A stretch of DNA of 64,000 nucleotides from Argopecten irradians. Taxonomy: Eukaryota > Mollusca > Bivalvia > Pectinida > Pectinidae. The DNA is taken from the NCBI RefSeq assembly GCF_041381155.1, contig NC_091142.1, positions 38,117,604-38,181,603 on the forward strand, read 5' to 3'. Shown one piece after another: positions 21,001 to 28,670 of this stretch. The notes under the pieces were generated by a model. The model saw nothing but the letters and a program-made list of their open reading frames with translations, was not told the origin of the DNA and did not search any database. The translations under genes were made by a program, and so were the position numbers. Positions within the stretch are counted from its first letter, which is position 1, and each line of letters begins with the position of its first letter.

Positions 21001-23590
21001 ACAAATAATAAGCAACTGGAAAGAAAATGACATATCAAAATTGTCACTGTTATTAGTCAGCACCTTAATTTTTGTTCAAGACTTTTATTGTTAGTTTAGA
21101 TTGTAAACTGAAAATTCTGTATCACATATTTTAAAATTGTTTCATTTTGGGTAGCGTTCCAAATTGGGTAGCGTCACGTTAGTTTTTTTGTGTGTGTGTG
21201 TATTTTTAGCTGCGTAAATATTTTTATATTAATTCACTTTTTTATTTACGCGGTAACTTTGACTTTATTTAATATGTTTTATTTGAAAGATTAAGTTTTA
21301 ATATCTTGAATCCCGTCTTGCGTGCACACAAGATTTCGCTTGCGTATCGTAAGTTTTAATTTCGGGAAGCTTACAAATATTACGTTTATTTAACATTTTT
21401 TATTACTGAACTTACATATTTTATTTATTGAATGATTTTTACTGACACATACATACGTGTAATTCATTTGAAAAGTATTAGAAGGTAAACAAATTTTAAC
21501 TGTTAAAACATCTTGAATCCCGTCCTGCGGGCACACAAGATATTTCGCAAACATATCGTAAAATGTCCAACTGATAATTTCGCAAACGTATCGTTTAAAG
21601 TCTAACTGTTAAAGAGAAACACAATCCTTAAATATCTTGAACTCCGTCCTGCGGGCACACAAGATTTCGCTAAGACATTTTTTTCTGTTTAGACGGACCG
21701 TGCGATTCTGTTCATTTCCACGCACCCGTTTTCGTGTATCCGGTTTTTTCGCGATGGCTGCAGTTTTTGGAATAGTTAGCATTCCATTAGTGGAAGATAT
21801 ACCTTCCTTTTTCTGCTTCACAAGTTTCATAAACTTGTGCACTTTCCGTTGTCTTTCTACAACGGGCAGTTCTCTCCAAAATACTGAACTTATTTTTAAA
21901 AGTTGCGCATGCGGAGCTAATTCGTACTCTTCTATTCCGTGACGCGATCTGCGAACGTGGTTGTACTGCGTGTTTTGTATGTCCTCTAATCGTTTTATCA
22001 AATCTGGAACTTTCGAAATTTTCCAGTCACCAACAAGCTTTATGATGTGATTCATTGATTCGCTGTTGTTGTTTTTCCAGTCTTTGGGTATATGGGGGCA
22101 TCGTACTCGGGCCTCAACCACCCTGCGCCGGATAGTTGGTAAAGTTTTTTCAGACCAATATGTACCCATACCTTCACCATACATATCGTCGATTTTGCTT
22201 GATACTGAATCAGATTCTTTGATAGTATCCGAATTGATCAGTCCATCCTCGCCAGAGATAGACGACATTATCGGTGCTTTTTCTTTGTCGTTCATTCATG
22301 TTCTCGAAAATATACGCAAATATTTTATACAAAAATGTACAATAAAAAAAAAAACATATAATAATGTATTCCTTAAGATAACATATGGGAAGTATATATA
22401 CACACCATATGTTTACATAACAATAAATACAATCGCGAACTGTAATCACACTGATAATATACACATGTGTGTGCATACACGTACGAATACTGTATGCAAG
22501 CCGTTGGTCTACTGAGAATTTCAATGACCATTACTCATTCAAATCTTCATCAATAGTCATTACAATTGACATGAATTACTTTCTTTAGATATAGGTTACA
22601 TATATTATTATTTGCGGTAACATTACTGCGTAATTTCGTAAAATAGTTTGTGTTGTCGGTCGGATCTAGATCTGTACATGTAAGCTTGGCTTACACACAT
22701 GTATACACTCTGCGTCTCTTCATATTTGAAATCGTCATTACTCCGGTATTTTTTCTCCAATCTTAATGAAATTTTGTACAGAGATGCATTTAGCTGCGAT
22801 GACGTAGCTCTGAACGACGGACGGAAGAACCGGAGTGGAGGCAGGGTATGATTATTCGTTCTAAGATGCATTATGGTATGAAAAACAACATATCTTATGT
22901 TGTCGTTAGGTTTTTGTAATTTTTTTAATGCTATGATGTGTTGTCGGTAATACTGAACATGTACACACTCGCGATATAAACCTGACCAGTCGCCGATCTC
23001 GTAACATTAAAACAGGTATAAAGTCTTCATTTTTATTCCAAACTTAATGAAATTTTGTACATAGATGCATTATCGTATGACAAATAACATACCTTCTGTT
23101 GTCGTTAGGTTTTTAAAACATTTTCGATGTAACAACGTGTTGTCGGTATACCGTCACGGCAAACCTCTTGTCACTCGATCTATCGTTGACCAGCGGCCGA
23201 TTTCAGAAAATTAAAATCGCTCAAATTCCTTCATTTTTGCACCAATCTTCATAAAACTTGGTAGACATATTCATTTTAATGTACTGAATAACATATCTTA
23301 TGTTGTCACTAACTTTTCCTTGTATTCAACGTGTTGTCGTTTGTTGTCGTTTCTTGTCGTTTGTTGTCGTTTTTAAGTGTGACCGATCAGGAATGATGAA
23401 ATTAACTGGGCACATTGGAACCTTTTTCGCGGAGATTCGATCGATGCATGATGATGAGACTAATTCTGTGTATGAGCATAAACTCTCAATATCGGGATGA
23501 TGAAACAACAGAACAGAAACGTGTTGAATAGCATCGACAATAACAAACCTGATTAACAGCATCCTGCAACTGTGTTAGTCTGTCGGCCAT
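3085..23590 (-). CDS. MED21: Mediator of RNA polymerase II transcription subunit 21 (four coding exons)
   Basis: This small Mediator middle-module subunit pairs with MED7 and helps link activators to RNA polymerase II in the nucleus. Coding exons are 23590-23549 (starts [14 protein letters not shown]), 12205-12094 ([19 protein letters not shown] follows the human protein closely), 11900-11800 ([16 protein letters not shown]) and 3246-3085 ([20 protein letters not shown]). All junctions have GT/AG and the phases agree. The sum is 417 nt, or 138 residues, against 144 in human. The C-terminal part is a predicted helix/coiled coil. Intron 1 is 11.3 kb and holds a MULE-like transposon. Intron 3 is 8.6 kb and holds a minisatellite and a LINE. 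RPLP2 lies head-to-head upstream. Identity is from remembered human MED21 and is firm across all exons. Confidence 0.95.
3247..3699 (-). other. MED21 intron 3, unique part next to exon 4
   Basis: The branch/acceptor region (minus strand GTGGACTTTCAG, exon begins at 3246) is followed by AT-rich sequence without further features up to the minisatellite. Confidence 0.6.
3700..4951 (+). repeat. 62-bp minisatellite, left part (about 20 copies)
   Basis: The unit contains CGCCCGTATATTTGATGGAA and CCATGTCCCCATGTTTGTAA and repeats every 62 bases. Variants alternate, for example CCACGCCCG or TGACCCCTG, and GTAATACATA or GTAATAAATTA. The rare GTAATAAATTA variant recurs at 3715 and 4211, exactly 8 units apart, so higher-order blocks have been copied. 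The array sits in MED21 intron 3 and continues after the LINE at 10915. Confidence 0.97.
5535..6788 (+). CDS. LINE ORF1, gag-like nucleic-acid-binding protein
   Basis: This 417-residue frame begins [15 protein letters not shown] and shows three zinc knuckles around residues 195-250: [29 protein letters not shown] and [15 protein letters not shown]. In this LINE group ORF1 coats the RNA and chaperones it to the target. The C-terminal part is basic and proline-rich. The last part of the protein seems to continue in another frame from about 6785 to a TAG at 6974-6976 (segment [15 protein letters not shown]), so a one-base slip lies near 6785. ORF2 begins right after. Confidence 0.85.
   Translation: MASKNKQNELQPKSPQKESTTNQQTKSGTTNTFPQFLVMSSTQSGKTTAGLSPLILRKGIKGIAGDVKSVKPLGSGDLLIEVFRKQQAENLLGTNSFAGLSVCVKPHSSLNCSKGVIRCPALRNDNEADILSYFQEENIPVSHVKRIMTRKSGSLVPTHTFILTFATPTLPQSVTVGYQRYNVTVYIPNPLRCRNCQRYGHHENNCRRKMVCQHCGREGHDEKDECDIVNRHCVNCRGDHAASARTCPAWTREREILRVKYTRGVSFPEARRIVECSDLNVATYAQITRAKTPVDSVTVKHASVQALVDKPNWDNDVPDMADAKACKVIMGDPNRFKSGPSKPQQKPPGAKTPIPPASPGLTQHQIQTPNIRKKVTAARHRRATSSPSIDVKKLPEIKQSVQQIHHRRSNARQKPPR
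6931..7740 (+). pseudogene. LINE ORF2 part 1: AP-type endonuclease
   Basis: The frame is open from 6931 with no ATG before 7087. It contains [50 protein letters not shown] and GSDHFPI. These are the successive signature blocks of the apurinic-type endonuclease that nicks target DNA in most LINEs. The missing start suggests translation coupled to ORF1 (re-initiation or frameshift). The frame breaks near 7725 at a T-run. The protein then continues in frame 2 ([20 protein letters not shown]) and, from about 7830, in frame 3. Confidence 0.85.
7737..8535 (+). pseudogene. LINE ORF2 part 2: start of the reverse transcriptase
   Basis: The frame contains [43 protein letters not shown] and [18 protein letters not shown], the N-terminal RT blocks of I/Jockey-like LINEs. 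It begins within a basic linker ([19 protein letters not shown] onwards). At about 8535 the reading moves to another frame, which continues [20 protein letters not shown]. Confidence 0.85.
8536..10641 (+). pseudogene. LINE ORF2 part 3: reverse transcriptase palm and RNase H
   Basis: This 701-residue open frame has RT blocks [41 protein letters not shown] and the catalytic FVDDFLICY. The thumb region with [14 protein letters not shown] follows. An RNase H domain comes next: [33 protein letters not shown] and [19 protein letters not shown], with the usual D, E, D, D residues. The end ([20 protein letters not shown] and [17 protein letters not shown]) is a CCHC-like tail typical of I/Nimb-type ORF2. 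It is unbroken over its whole length. Confidence 0.92.
10915..11765 (+). repeat. 62-bp minisatellite, right part (about 14 copies)
   Basis: It continues the array of 3700-4951 beyond the LINE. The GTAATAAATTA variant occurs at 11180. With the 5977-base insertion (LINE plus duplicated target) removed, this lies 992 bases (16 units) after the copy at 4211, keeping the 8-unit rhythm. The array ends 35 bases before MED21 exon 3. Confidence 0.97.
12206..13361. other. MED21 intron 1, unassigned part
   Basis: There is no gene and no clear repeat in most of it. Near 13280 a stretch reading ATCAGTCAGAATTTTGAGTC recurs inverted and direct near 13830-13900. That hints at an old inverted-end element around the hAT-like insertion at 13362-13734. 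Confidence 0.45.
13362..13734. mobile_element. Non-autonomous hAT-like element
   Basis: The 373-bp segment starts CAGGGCTCGAATTT and ends AAATTCAAGCCCTG, inverted ends of the hAT type. It has internal inverted motifs ACTTGCTATTTTTAGCAAGT. The flanks share TCTGAT (13356-13361 and 13735-13740), shorter than the usual 8-bp hAT duplication. The assignment rests mainly on the ends. Confidence 0.65.
13890..14240 (+). mobile_element. LINE 3' fragment (end of a reverse transcriptase ORF plus 3' UTR)
   Basis: On the plus strand the segment reads [20 protein letters not shown], matching the KxSFFPRTIxxWNxLP block that ends many CR1/L2-like ORF2 proteins. A 3' tail follows with ATAATCGTCACTTTTGACGG and GAAGAAGACGAACT. 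It is a 5'-truncated, degraded copy. Confidence 0.6.
14433..14838 (+). repeat. Left terminal inverted repeat of the MULE-like element
   Basis: It consists of a short ACGACAACAA-rich tip and about two related subunits, each with CCGACAACACG or similar, a phrase like GAAGATGTGTTATTTGTCAT, and TTTTCATTAAGATTGGAATA. It pairs over its full length with 22980-23385. Confidence 0.9.
15500..15755 (+). mobile_element. SINE-like repeat nested in the MULE-like element
   Basis: The motifs GTTGGGATGCTTGGGTGTCT, CAGTGATATCATAATACATG, GGGCAAGAGTTCCACTATAC and AGAAGACCCAACAAATAC match the SINE copies at 57210-57470 and, in part, 1188-1334. The 3' end is decayed. Confidence 0.55.
15961..18372. mobile_element. 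2.4-kb element with 13-bp inverted ends and TTAA target duplication
   Basis: The left end TTAA-AGGAATTGTGCAG and right end CTGCACAAATCCT-TTAA are inverted repeats with one mismatch, each flanked by TTAA (15957-15960, 18373-18376). TTAA targets are typical of piggyBac-type transposons. There is no transposase frame inside, only AT-rich sequence and short frames, so it is non-autonomous. It is nested in the MULE-like element. Confidence 0.7.
18465..18712. repeat. A/T-rich tandem repeat with TTTTACGTGAGCACGTAAAA palindromes
   Basis: Irregular copies of CACATAAAAAAAATATTTTT alternate with three near-palindromic stretches of TTTTACGTGAGCACGTAAAA type at about 18570-18640. It lies inside the MULE-like element, between two TTAA elements. 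Confidence 0.7.
18927..19494. mobile_element. 568-bp TTAA MITE, copy 1
   Basis: It begins AGGGACAATTCACTCAGGC and ends GACTGAATTGTCCCT, flanked by TTAA on both sides (18923-18926, 19495-19498). A second copy lies at 27694-28260 in the opposite orientation and matches along its length, including GACTTTGGCTCGGGTATGGG and CTTGTATGCCGAACCCTGTC. It has no coding capacity. The TTAA target suggests movement by a piggyBac-like transposase. Confidence 0.9.
19499..21302. other. Unassigned interior of the MULE-like element
   Basis: AT-rich sequence with short frames only. No domain is recognised. Confidence 0.5.
21303..21675. repeat. Three direct copies of a ~37-bp motif at the end of the transposase frame
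   Basis: The motif TCTTGAATCCCGTCCTGCGG followed by GCACACAAGAT occurs near 21303, 21511 and 21636. The third copy lies within the last ~20 codons of the minus-strand frame 21609-22295, so the end of that frame is repeat-derived. Confidence 0.75.
21609..22295 (-). pseudogene. MULE-type transposase fragment (C-terminal region)
   Basis: The frame is 228 codons. Residues 45-150 ([55 protein letters not shown]) follow the segment after the catalytic core in many animal MULE transposases, as I remember the family (a TNNxCESxNHxLK block, then WK and a QxxDVxRA-like stretch). The catalytic DDE core and any DNA-binding domain are absent, so it cannot cut DNA. The N-terminal 45 residues are acidic and serine-rich. 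The C-terminal 70 are lysine/arginine-rich and could bind nucleic acid. The last ~20 codons come from a local direct repeat. It could be a relic, or a small domesticated or regulatory protein of the element. Confidence 0.65.
22620..22979 (-). repeat. Extra subterminal unit inside the right inverted repeat
   Basis: Read on the minus strand, this segment has a further copy of the subterminal unit (CCGACAACAC, AACGACAACATAAGATATGT, AATGCATCT, TTTCATTAAGATTGGAGAA). The right end therefore has about three units against two on the left. Confidence 0.75.
22980..23385 (-). repeat. Right terminal inverted repeat of the MULE-like element
   Basis: It is the inverted counterpart of 14433-14838 and the same length (406). 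It ends GTTGTCGTTT repeats then AAGTGTGACC, followed by the 8-bp duplication. Confidence 0.9.
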
Positions 23591-23856
23591 TTTTAACAAA
23601 GTGCGCGTCTGGGTCACTTGTGCGTTTGAATGCGAAGTGCTTTTTAATGTATTCACATGAGCGTTTACACTGTTGAAACGACCATGACCTTTTTTTCTAA
23701 TTTATAAAATTAATAAGTTGACAATTTCCACTTAATTGCATTTTTTAAAACTTAATCTTTAATCGTTAAATAAATACAAGCTACACTTATTAGTTAAAAG
23801 AGAAATTTCCTAAACATATGTAGCTTTTCAATATTACCCAGAATTCCACACAGCAA
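23591..23856. promoter_or_regulatory. Probable shared MED21/RPLP2 promoter
   Basis: The MED21 start codon (minus) lies at 23590. The proposed RPLP2 transcription start (plus) lies at 23857. About 265 bases separate them, with a GC-richer patch (GTGCGCGTCTGGGTCACTTG) next to MED21 and no obvious TATA box. This is the layout of a bidirectional housekeeping promoter. It depends on the RPLP2 first exon being right. Confidence 0.5.
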
Positions 23857-23924
23857 CTTCCTTTCGACATCTTTGAACATTGACTGTGGTTGGTTCTACG
23901 TTTCGTGTCAAACCAGACTTAAAT
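23857..23924 (+). other. RPLP2: Candidate non-coding first exon of RPLP2 with 5' TOP tract
   Basis: RPLP2's first coding exon begins one base after a splice acceptor (TTCTCTTTCAG, then C and ATG), so a non-coding exon must lie upstream. The best candidate starts with the pyrimidine tract CTTCCTTTC (23857-23865), as ribosomal-protein mRNAs do for mTOR control of translation. It ends at AAAT|GTAAGA (23925). Inferred, not proven. Confidence 0.45.
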
Positions 23925-24114
23925 GTAAGAATAAGTAAAGATCAGAACAACATATATATATGACAAACAAATTATTTATTGTTCATTCTATCGACAGGAA
24001 AACTATTTTTGACCAGATAGCGCTAAATAAAGCCAGTTTGAGCAACTTTTGATGTATCGTGTCAACCACGTGGTTTCGCGAAGACTGCATGAAGTTGCAT
24101 TTCGTTGTGACACC

Positions 24115-24597
24115 TAGGGCTGGGTATTGGAAGGTCTAAACGATACGATACGTATTGACAATACACTGAAACAATACACGATACGTATTGACGATATACT
24201 GGACCTCTTTTTTTCAAATTCAGTTGACCATTGTGTTTTGAATATTGTGATGATAAAAGACAATTTTGATAAAACATTCTATAACCTGGCAAAAACCTAC
24301 CAAACATTTGATTTGGTTCACCATTTATGTAGATTAATTTCTGTCAATTCATATTCTTAGCTATGCAAAAAACATTTCTAATCCATCTAGGTGACACATG
24401 CTTTAAACACTTCCTTTTGATTGAAATGCTTTTACTTGAATGATGTTTAAGTATAAATTTTGTTTGGAATTTCCTCTTTCTATAATAAAAAGAGTAGGTT
24501 GAGGTATTAAAACGATACAGCATGTTTGCGTATCGATATTCGATACGCTTATGAAAACCAATACATATCGGTATATCAATATATTGATCCTGCCCTA
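24115..24597. mobile_element. 483-bp hAT-like non-autonomous element in RPLP2 intron 1
   Basis: The ends TAGGGCTGGGTAT and TGATCCTGCCCTA are imperfect inverted repeats. A perfect 8-bp duplication GTGACACC flanks it (24107-24114 and 24598-24605). Inside are direct copies of GATACGTATTGAC. The 8-bp target and the GGGC ends fit the hAT group. Confidence 0.85.
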
Positions 24598-24605
24598 GTG
24601 ACACC

Positions 24606-25800
24606 ATGTAGAAAATAGGAAGAGATTAAACCGTTTTATGAATTTTGATTATAGAAACGGTCGATATACACAAAAAAACGATGCTTTTATGTTTTGTAAC
24701 GGTTGTATTCCCTTTACCTGTTTGACGACACTCCCGTAATATGTGAAATAGTGTAGAGTGGTGGACCAGTAAGGAGTCTAGTTTACGGCACCAAATGTAA
24801 CAGGGCGAGAGAAGTGTGCCGCCAGCCGACTGTACTACTAAAAAGGACCCCTTTCCCATAGCGCGAAGCTAGAAGACGACCGCATTACCATTTACAATTT
24901 GATATTATACATAAACAGCTTTTACATAGAAAAGTATTCTGCCCTAAATAAAACCCAAAGATAACTGATCAACGCAGAAATTATGGCAAATACACTCCGT
25001 ATATTGTCAAAGTAGTTTGAAAATGAAATATATAACACTAAGTATGGATTTAAACAAAATGTCTAATTTACAACTGATGTTTGACCGACTAAATAAAAGG
25101 TCAGACGAGACCTCAACACTAGGCTGTCACATATCGCAATACTGACAATATTAAACCATATCAAACTGAAAGTGGGCAATGTGCCAAAAATACCCACATA
25201 CAGGACTTTGGATATTGTGCTAAGATATTAATTGATTGGTGATTGCCATTCATAATCAAATTTTCATGCCTGGTTGCTGTTTTGCATCCATATCTTGGTT
25301 AGTTTACCTGCATTCTCAGGCAGCCGACTCGCCTGTCATGGATGTGTTTGATTACAAATTCCAAAAGTCATGGGACAATTTTTAGACCAATCTAAAATAT
25401 TTTCAGATTGGGGAAAATTCTAGCCTAAATCTCATTGGGAATGGGGCCGAATATCGGCCTCTGAGAGACCATAGTAAAAGCCCTGCCATCGCATAAAAAG
25501 TGTGCTTGGAGCATACTAAAACCTTAATGATTATGCTGCAAATTAAAATCTAGGTCTTTCATGCTGTCCATTCACTCAGGTGCATGAGTCAGTCTAAACA
25601 AGAAGTTGTAAAATGAGTTTGGTACTTAAATATGTTTCTGAAATCCATCTAAAGAATAACATCTTATTATAATGGTGAACCACCACATTTGGAAAAGCTT
25701 GTCCAAAAAGATGAAAATGAATCTGGCATCATTCAAAGATTACTTTTCGTAATACTACAGCTCAATTCTATCAGCATTCATTGACATGATATTGTTGTAT
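24606..25800. other. RPLP2 intron 1, unassigned
   Basis: No gene or clear repeat is seen. The polypyrimidine/acceptor (GTTGTATTCTCTTTCAG) at its end defines the first coding exon. Confidence 0.5.
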
Positions 25801-25811
25801 TCTCTTTCAGC

Positions 25812-27160
25812 ATGCGTTACGTAGCAGCCTATTTGCTTGCAAGCCTTGGAGGCAATGCATCCCCATCAGCTGCCGACCTTGAGAAGATCATTGGGTCCGT
25901 AGGCATTGAAGCAGAGGCTGACAAGATCAAAAAGATCATTTCTGAACTGAAGGGAAAGAACATTGAAGAGCTTATTGCTGCAGGTAAAACCGTGTCTTTG
26001 TAACATTACTATTCTAAACAAAGAATTAAATGCTAATGGCTACGTCATGAATGATTATTGGCTTAGAGAAACAACTTGATCAGTTTGAGCAATAATTATA
26101 CCAATCCTCAGGGGTCTCGCTGGGTTGTTTTTGGGTCCGATTTTCCGCCCTAATCTAAAATACCCATGTTTTTTCATAGTTCCTCAAGATGATTTTCACA
26201 ATCACATTTGTGTCCGGAAAAAATCAAAAGGAAGGTCAAAAGAAAGAAAAGTAAAAACTCAAACTTCTAAAATACTAGTTCTAAAGTAAAGCCGAAATGA
26301 ATTGCTTGAAATAAATGAAGTTTTCAGTTGTTTTAGTTAATTTGACAGTTACCTGTGGTCAATACTGTGATGAATTTTACAATTCTGAACGCTCGGCCTC
26401 ATCCACACAAAGTGAGAGAGAGCCCTGATCTCGTCTCTGGTGATTTAATACTTGATGTAAAGAAATTTGGGTAATCAAAGGAAGCTATTGTCTCCATGAC
26501 TTATTTGTTGGAAGCGTGTGGATTACTTGTGGATTAAGTCTTGTATTAATTAGATTGTTGTATGAACTAGAAGCGAGACACTAATAATATTTCCTTGTGT
26601 ATCAGGAACTGCCAAGCTTGCATCTGTACCATCTGGTGGTGGTGGTGGTGCCCCTGCTGCCGGTGGAGCTGCTCCAGCCGCTGATGAGAAAAAAGAAGGT
26701 GGGTATAGAAAAAGGATATTTCTGTTGATTAATGAGTTCTCGGTTACATCTTGTTTTACTGTTGTGACAGAATTTTGATAATAACTTCTTTCATTCTAGT
26801 GTAGTTGCTGAAATATTGAGTGTTTTAACAAAAAATGGTCAAATAGAAATATCCATTGATTTTGTGGCTAGGGAGCAACAAATGGAAATGAACCTACCGA
26901 GTATCCCGTCTGATCCCAGTATACTCTGTTCATTCTCATTTTGAGAAAACTGGTAATGTATTAGTAGCATAGAATAAGAATTCTTGTGGGTACATTTTAA
27001 TTGGTAGGTCATGGTTATTTTTAAGAATTTGATCACAATTTTCTGTGTTTATATTTTCTTTATATCTGGATTTTTGTAAATTTCAGAGAAAAAAGAAGAG
27101 AAGAAGAAGGAAGAATCCGAGGAGTCGGATGATGACATGGGCTTCGGTCTCTTTGACTAA
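25812..27160 (+). CDS. RPLP2: 60S acidic ribosomal protein P2 (three coding exons)
   Basis: P2 pairs with P1 on P0 to form the stalk of the large ribosomal subunit, which recruits and activates elongation factors in the cytoplasm. Exons are 25812-25983, 26606-26698 and 27087-27160, with GT/AG borders and consistent phases, totalling 339 nt or 112 residues, the usual family length. Residues 1-58 (MRYVAAYLLASLGGNASPSA, KIKKIISELKGKNIEELIA) form the helical dimerisation domain. A Gly/Ala/Pro hinge follows (SGGGGGAPAAGGAAPAA), then a charged stretch. The protein ends ESDDDMGFGLFD, the conserved tail that binds elongation factors. AATAAA follows at 27190. A non-coding first exon is expected upstream. 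Confidence 0.97.
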
Positions 27161-27189
27161 TTTTTTACTTCCGTGCAAAATGCGGTCTT

Positions 27190-27195
27190 AATAAA
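27190..27195 (+). terminator. RPLP2: RPLP2 polyadenylation signal
   Basis: AATAAA lies 30 bases after the stop codon, giving a very short 3' UTR as expected for a ribosomal-protein gene. Confidence 0.8.
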
Positions 27196-27290
27196 AATGT
27201 AAAAAGCCCAGTTACTTGTTGGTGTTATAGCTGTTATAAGAGGTGATTCTGCACAAATTTTATAATTGTGGTAAAATGACAAATTGATTT

Positions 27291-28670
27291 TTAGCCCACC
27301 ATTATCAGATGGTGGGCTATTCAAATCGCCTTTCGTCCGTCCATCCGTCCGTTAACAATTCTTGTTACCGCTATTTCTCAGAAAGTGCTGAAGGGATCTT
27401 TCTCAAATTTCATATGTAGCTTCCCCTAGGACCCTAGGTGTGCATATTGCATTTTGGGACCAATCGGTCAACAAGAGGCGGCCATCTTGGATTTTGATAG
27501 TTAAAGTTTGTTACCGCTATTTCTCAGAAAGTGCTGAAGGGATCTTTCTCAAATTTCATATGTAGCTTTCCCTAGGACCCTAGTTGCGCATGTTGCATTT
27601 TGGGACCGATCGGTCATCAGGATGGCCGACAGGCGGCCATCTTGGATTTTGATAGTTGAAGTTTGTTACTGCTATTTCTCAAAAAGTGCTTAAAGGGACA
27701 ATTCAGTCTAAGAGAACATTAAAATTTGTATATATATCAGATAAAACAAGTTCTAATGGAAATTAGATCAGTCAGTTTTACTGTGATATAACTGAAACGC
27801 CTATGGTGGTGACACGTGTGTGAAATATTCAATCTTTCTCGCTGTCCGCCATTACACACTGTGGTCGAACTTCTTGTATGCCGAACCCTGTCCCTTGCTC
27901 GTAAAGTAATGCAACTTTTGGCTAGAACTGCTCAAATCGTTCTGACAGTAGTGTATTTACCTTATTAGGTGAATTGTCTTGCCTAAAAATCATTTTATCA
28001 CCTTCTCAGTGGTTATGTAGTTCATTTGTTTAACGTGCGTGACTTTGGCTCGGGTATGGGTACAGAGTTAATATTGTACCTGCTTAATTGTATTGATCAA
28101 CGATTTGATATTTCAACGATATTAATTAAAATACTTAAAAATGTCGTGGAATTTGTCAATGTTTTACGTTATATGTTTCATAAGAAATGTAGAACAATAC
28201 ATTTATGCTATATTTTGCTTATTGGTTATGTAAAAGAATTTGCCTGAGTGAATTATCTCTTTAAGGGATCTTTCTCAAATTTCATATATAGGTTCCCCTA
28301 GGGCCCTAGTTGTGCATATTACATTTTGGGACAGATCGGTGAACTGATAGTTAAAGTTTGTTACCGCTATTTCTCAAAAAGTGCAGAAGGGATCTTTCTC
28401 AAATTTCATATACAGGTTCCTCTAGGACCCTAGTTGTGCATATTGCATTTTGGGACCAATCGGTCAACAAGATGGCCGACAGGCGGTCATCTTGGATTTG
28501 GATACTTAAAGTTTGTTATCGCTATTTCTTAGAAAGTACTATAGCGATCTGTCTCAAATTTTATATATAGTGTGTTTGAAAAAGTTTGAAAAGTAGGGAA
28601 AAGATCCCTCTTTCCATTGTCAGACATAGATCATTCTTTGGTGGGTGCCAAGATCCCTCTGGGATCTCTT
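27291..28670 (+). mobile_element. Interspersed modular repeat (AGCCCACCAT hairpin family), copy 1
   Basis: It opens with a hairpin, AGCCCACCATTATCAGATGG paired to the following TGGGCT. Four modules follow, each with TTACCGCTATTTCTCAGAAA, GAAGGGATCTTTCTCAAATT, GGACCCTAG and CGGTCAACAAGATGGCCGAC. It closes with AAAGATCCCTC, TTTGGTGGGTGCCAAGAT and the short palindrome AGATCCCTCTGGGATCT. The same layout in reverse is at 30186-30815. A TTAA MITE (27694-28260) is inserted in module 3. No coding sequence. The end hairpins suggest a Helitron-like or foldback mover, unproven. Confidence 0.8.
27694..28260. mobile_element. 567-bp TTAA MITE, copy 2 (inverted to copy 1)
   Basis: It starts AGGGACAATTCAGTCT, ends CTGAGTGAATTATCTCT and is flanked by TTAA (27690-27693, 28261-28264). 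It is the reverse complement of 18927-19494 along its length, with scattered substitutions. The host repeat continues on both sides (AAAAAGTGCT before, AAGGGATC after), showing clean insertion. Confidence 0.9.

Larger units (their letters stand above)
14433..23385. mobile_element. 8.95-kb MULE-like DNA transposon with 406-bp terminal inverted repeats
   Basis: The ends 14433-14838 and 22980-23385 are inverted copies of the same 406 bases. They differ at the first base and at scattered sites. The termini read GGTCACACTTAA then repeats of ACGACAACAA. An 8-bp direct duplication ATCAGGAA flanks it (14425-14432 and 23386-23393). Inside is a frame matching the C-terminal part of MULE-type transposases (21609-22295, minus strand), plus a SINE, a 2.4-kb TTAA element and a 568-bp TTAA MITE. 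It lies in MED21 intron 1, 163 bases from exon 1. No complete transposase is present, so it is probably immobile or mobilised in trans. Confidence 0.85.

Noticed and set aside
22210-22524. Frames on both strands upstream of the transposase fragment
   Set aside because: AT-rich short frames without domain similarity; shadows of the real frame or chance.
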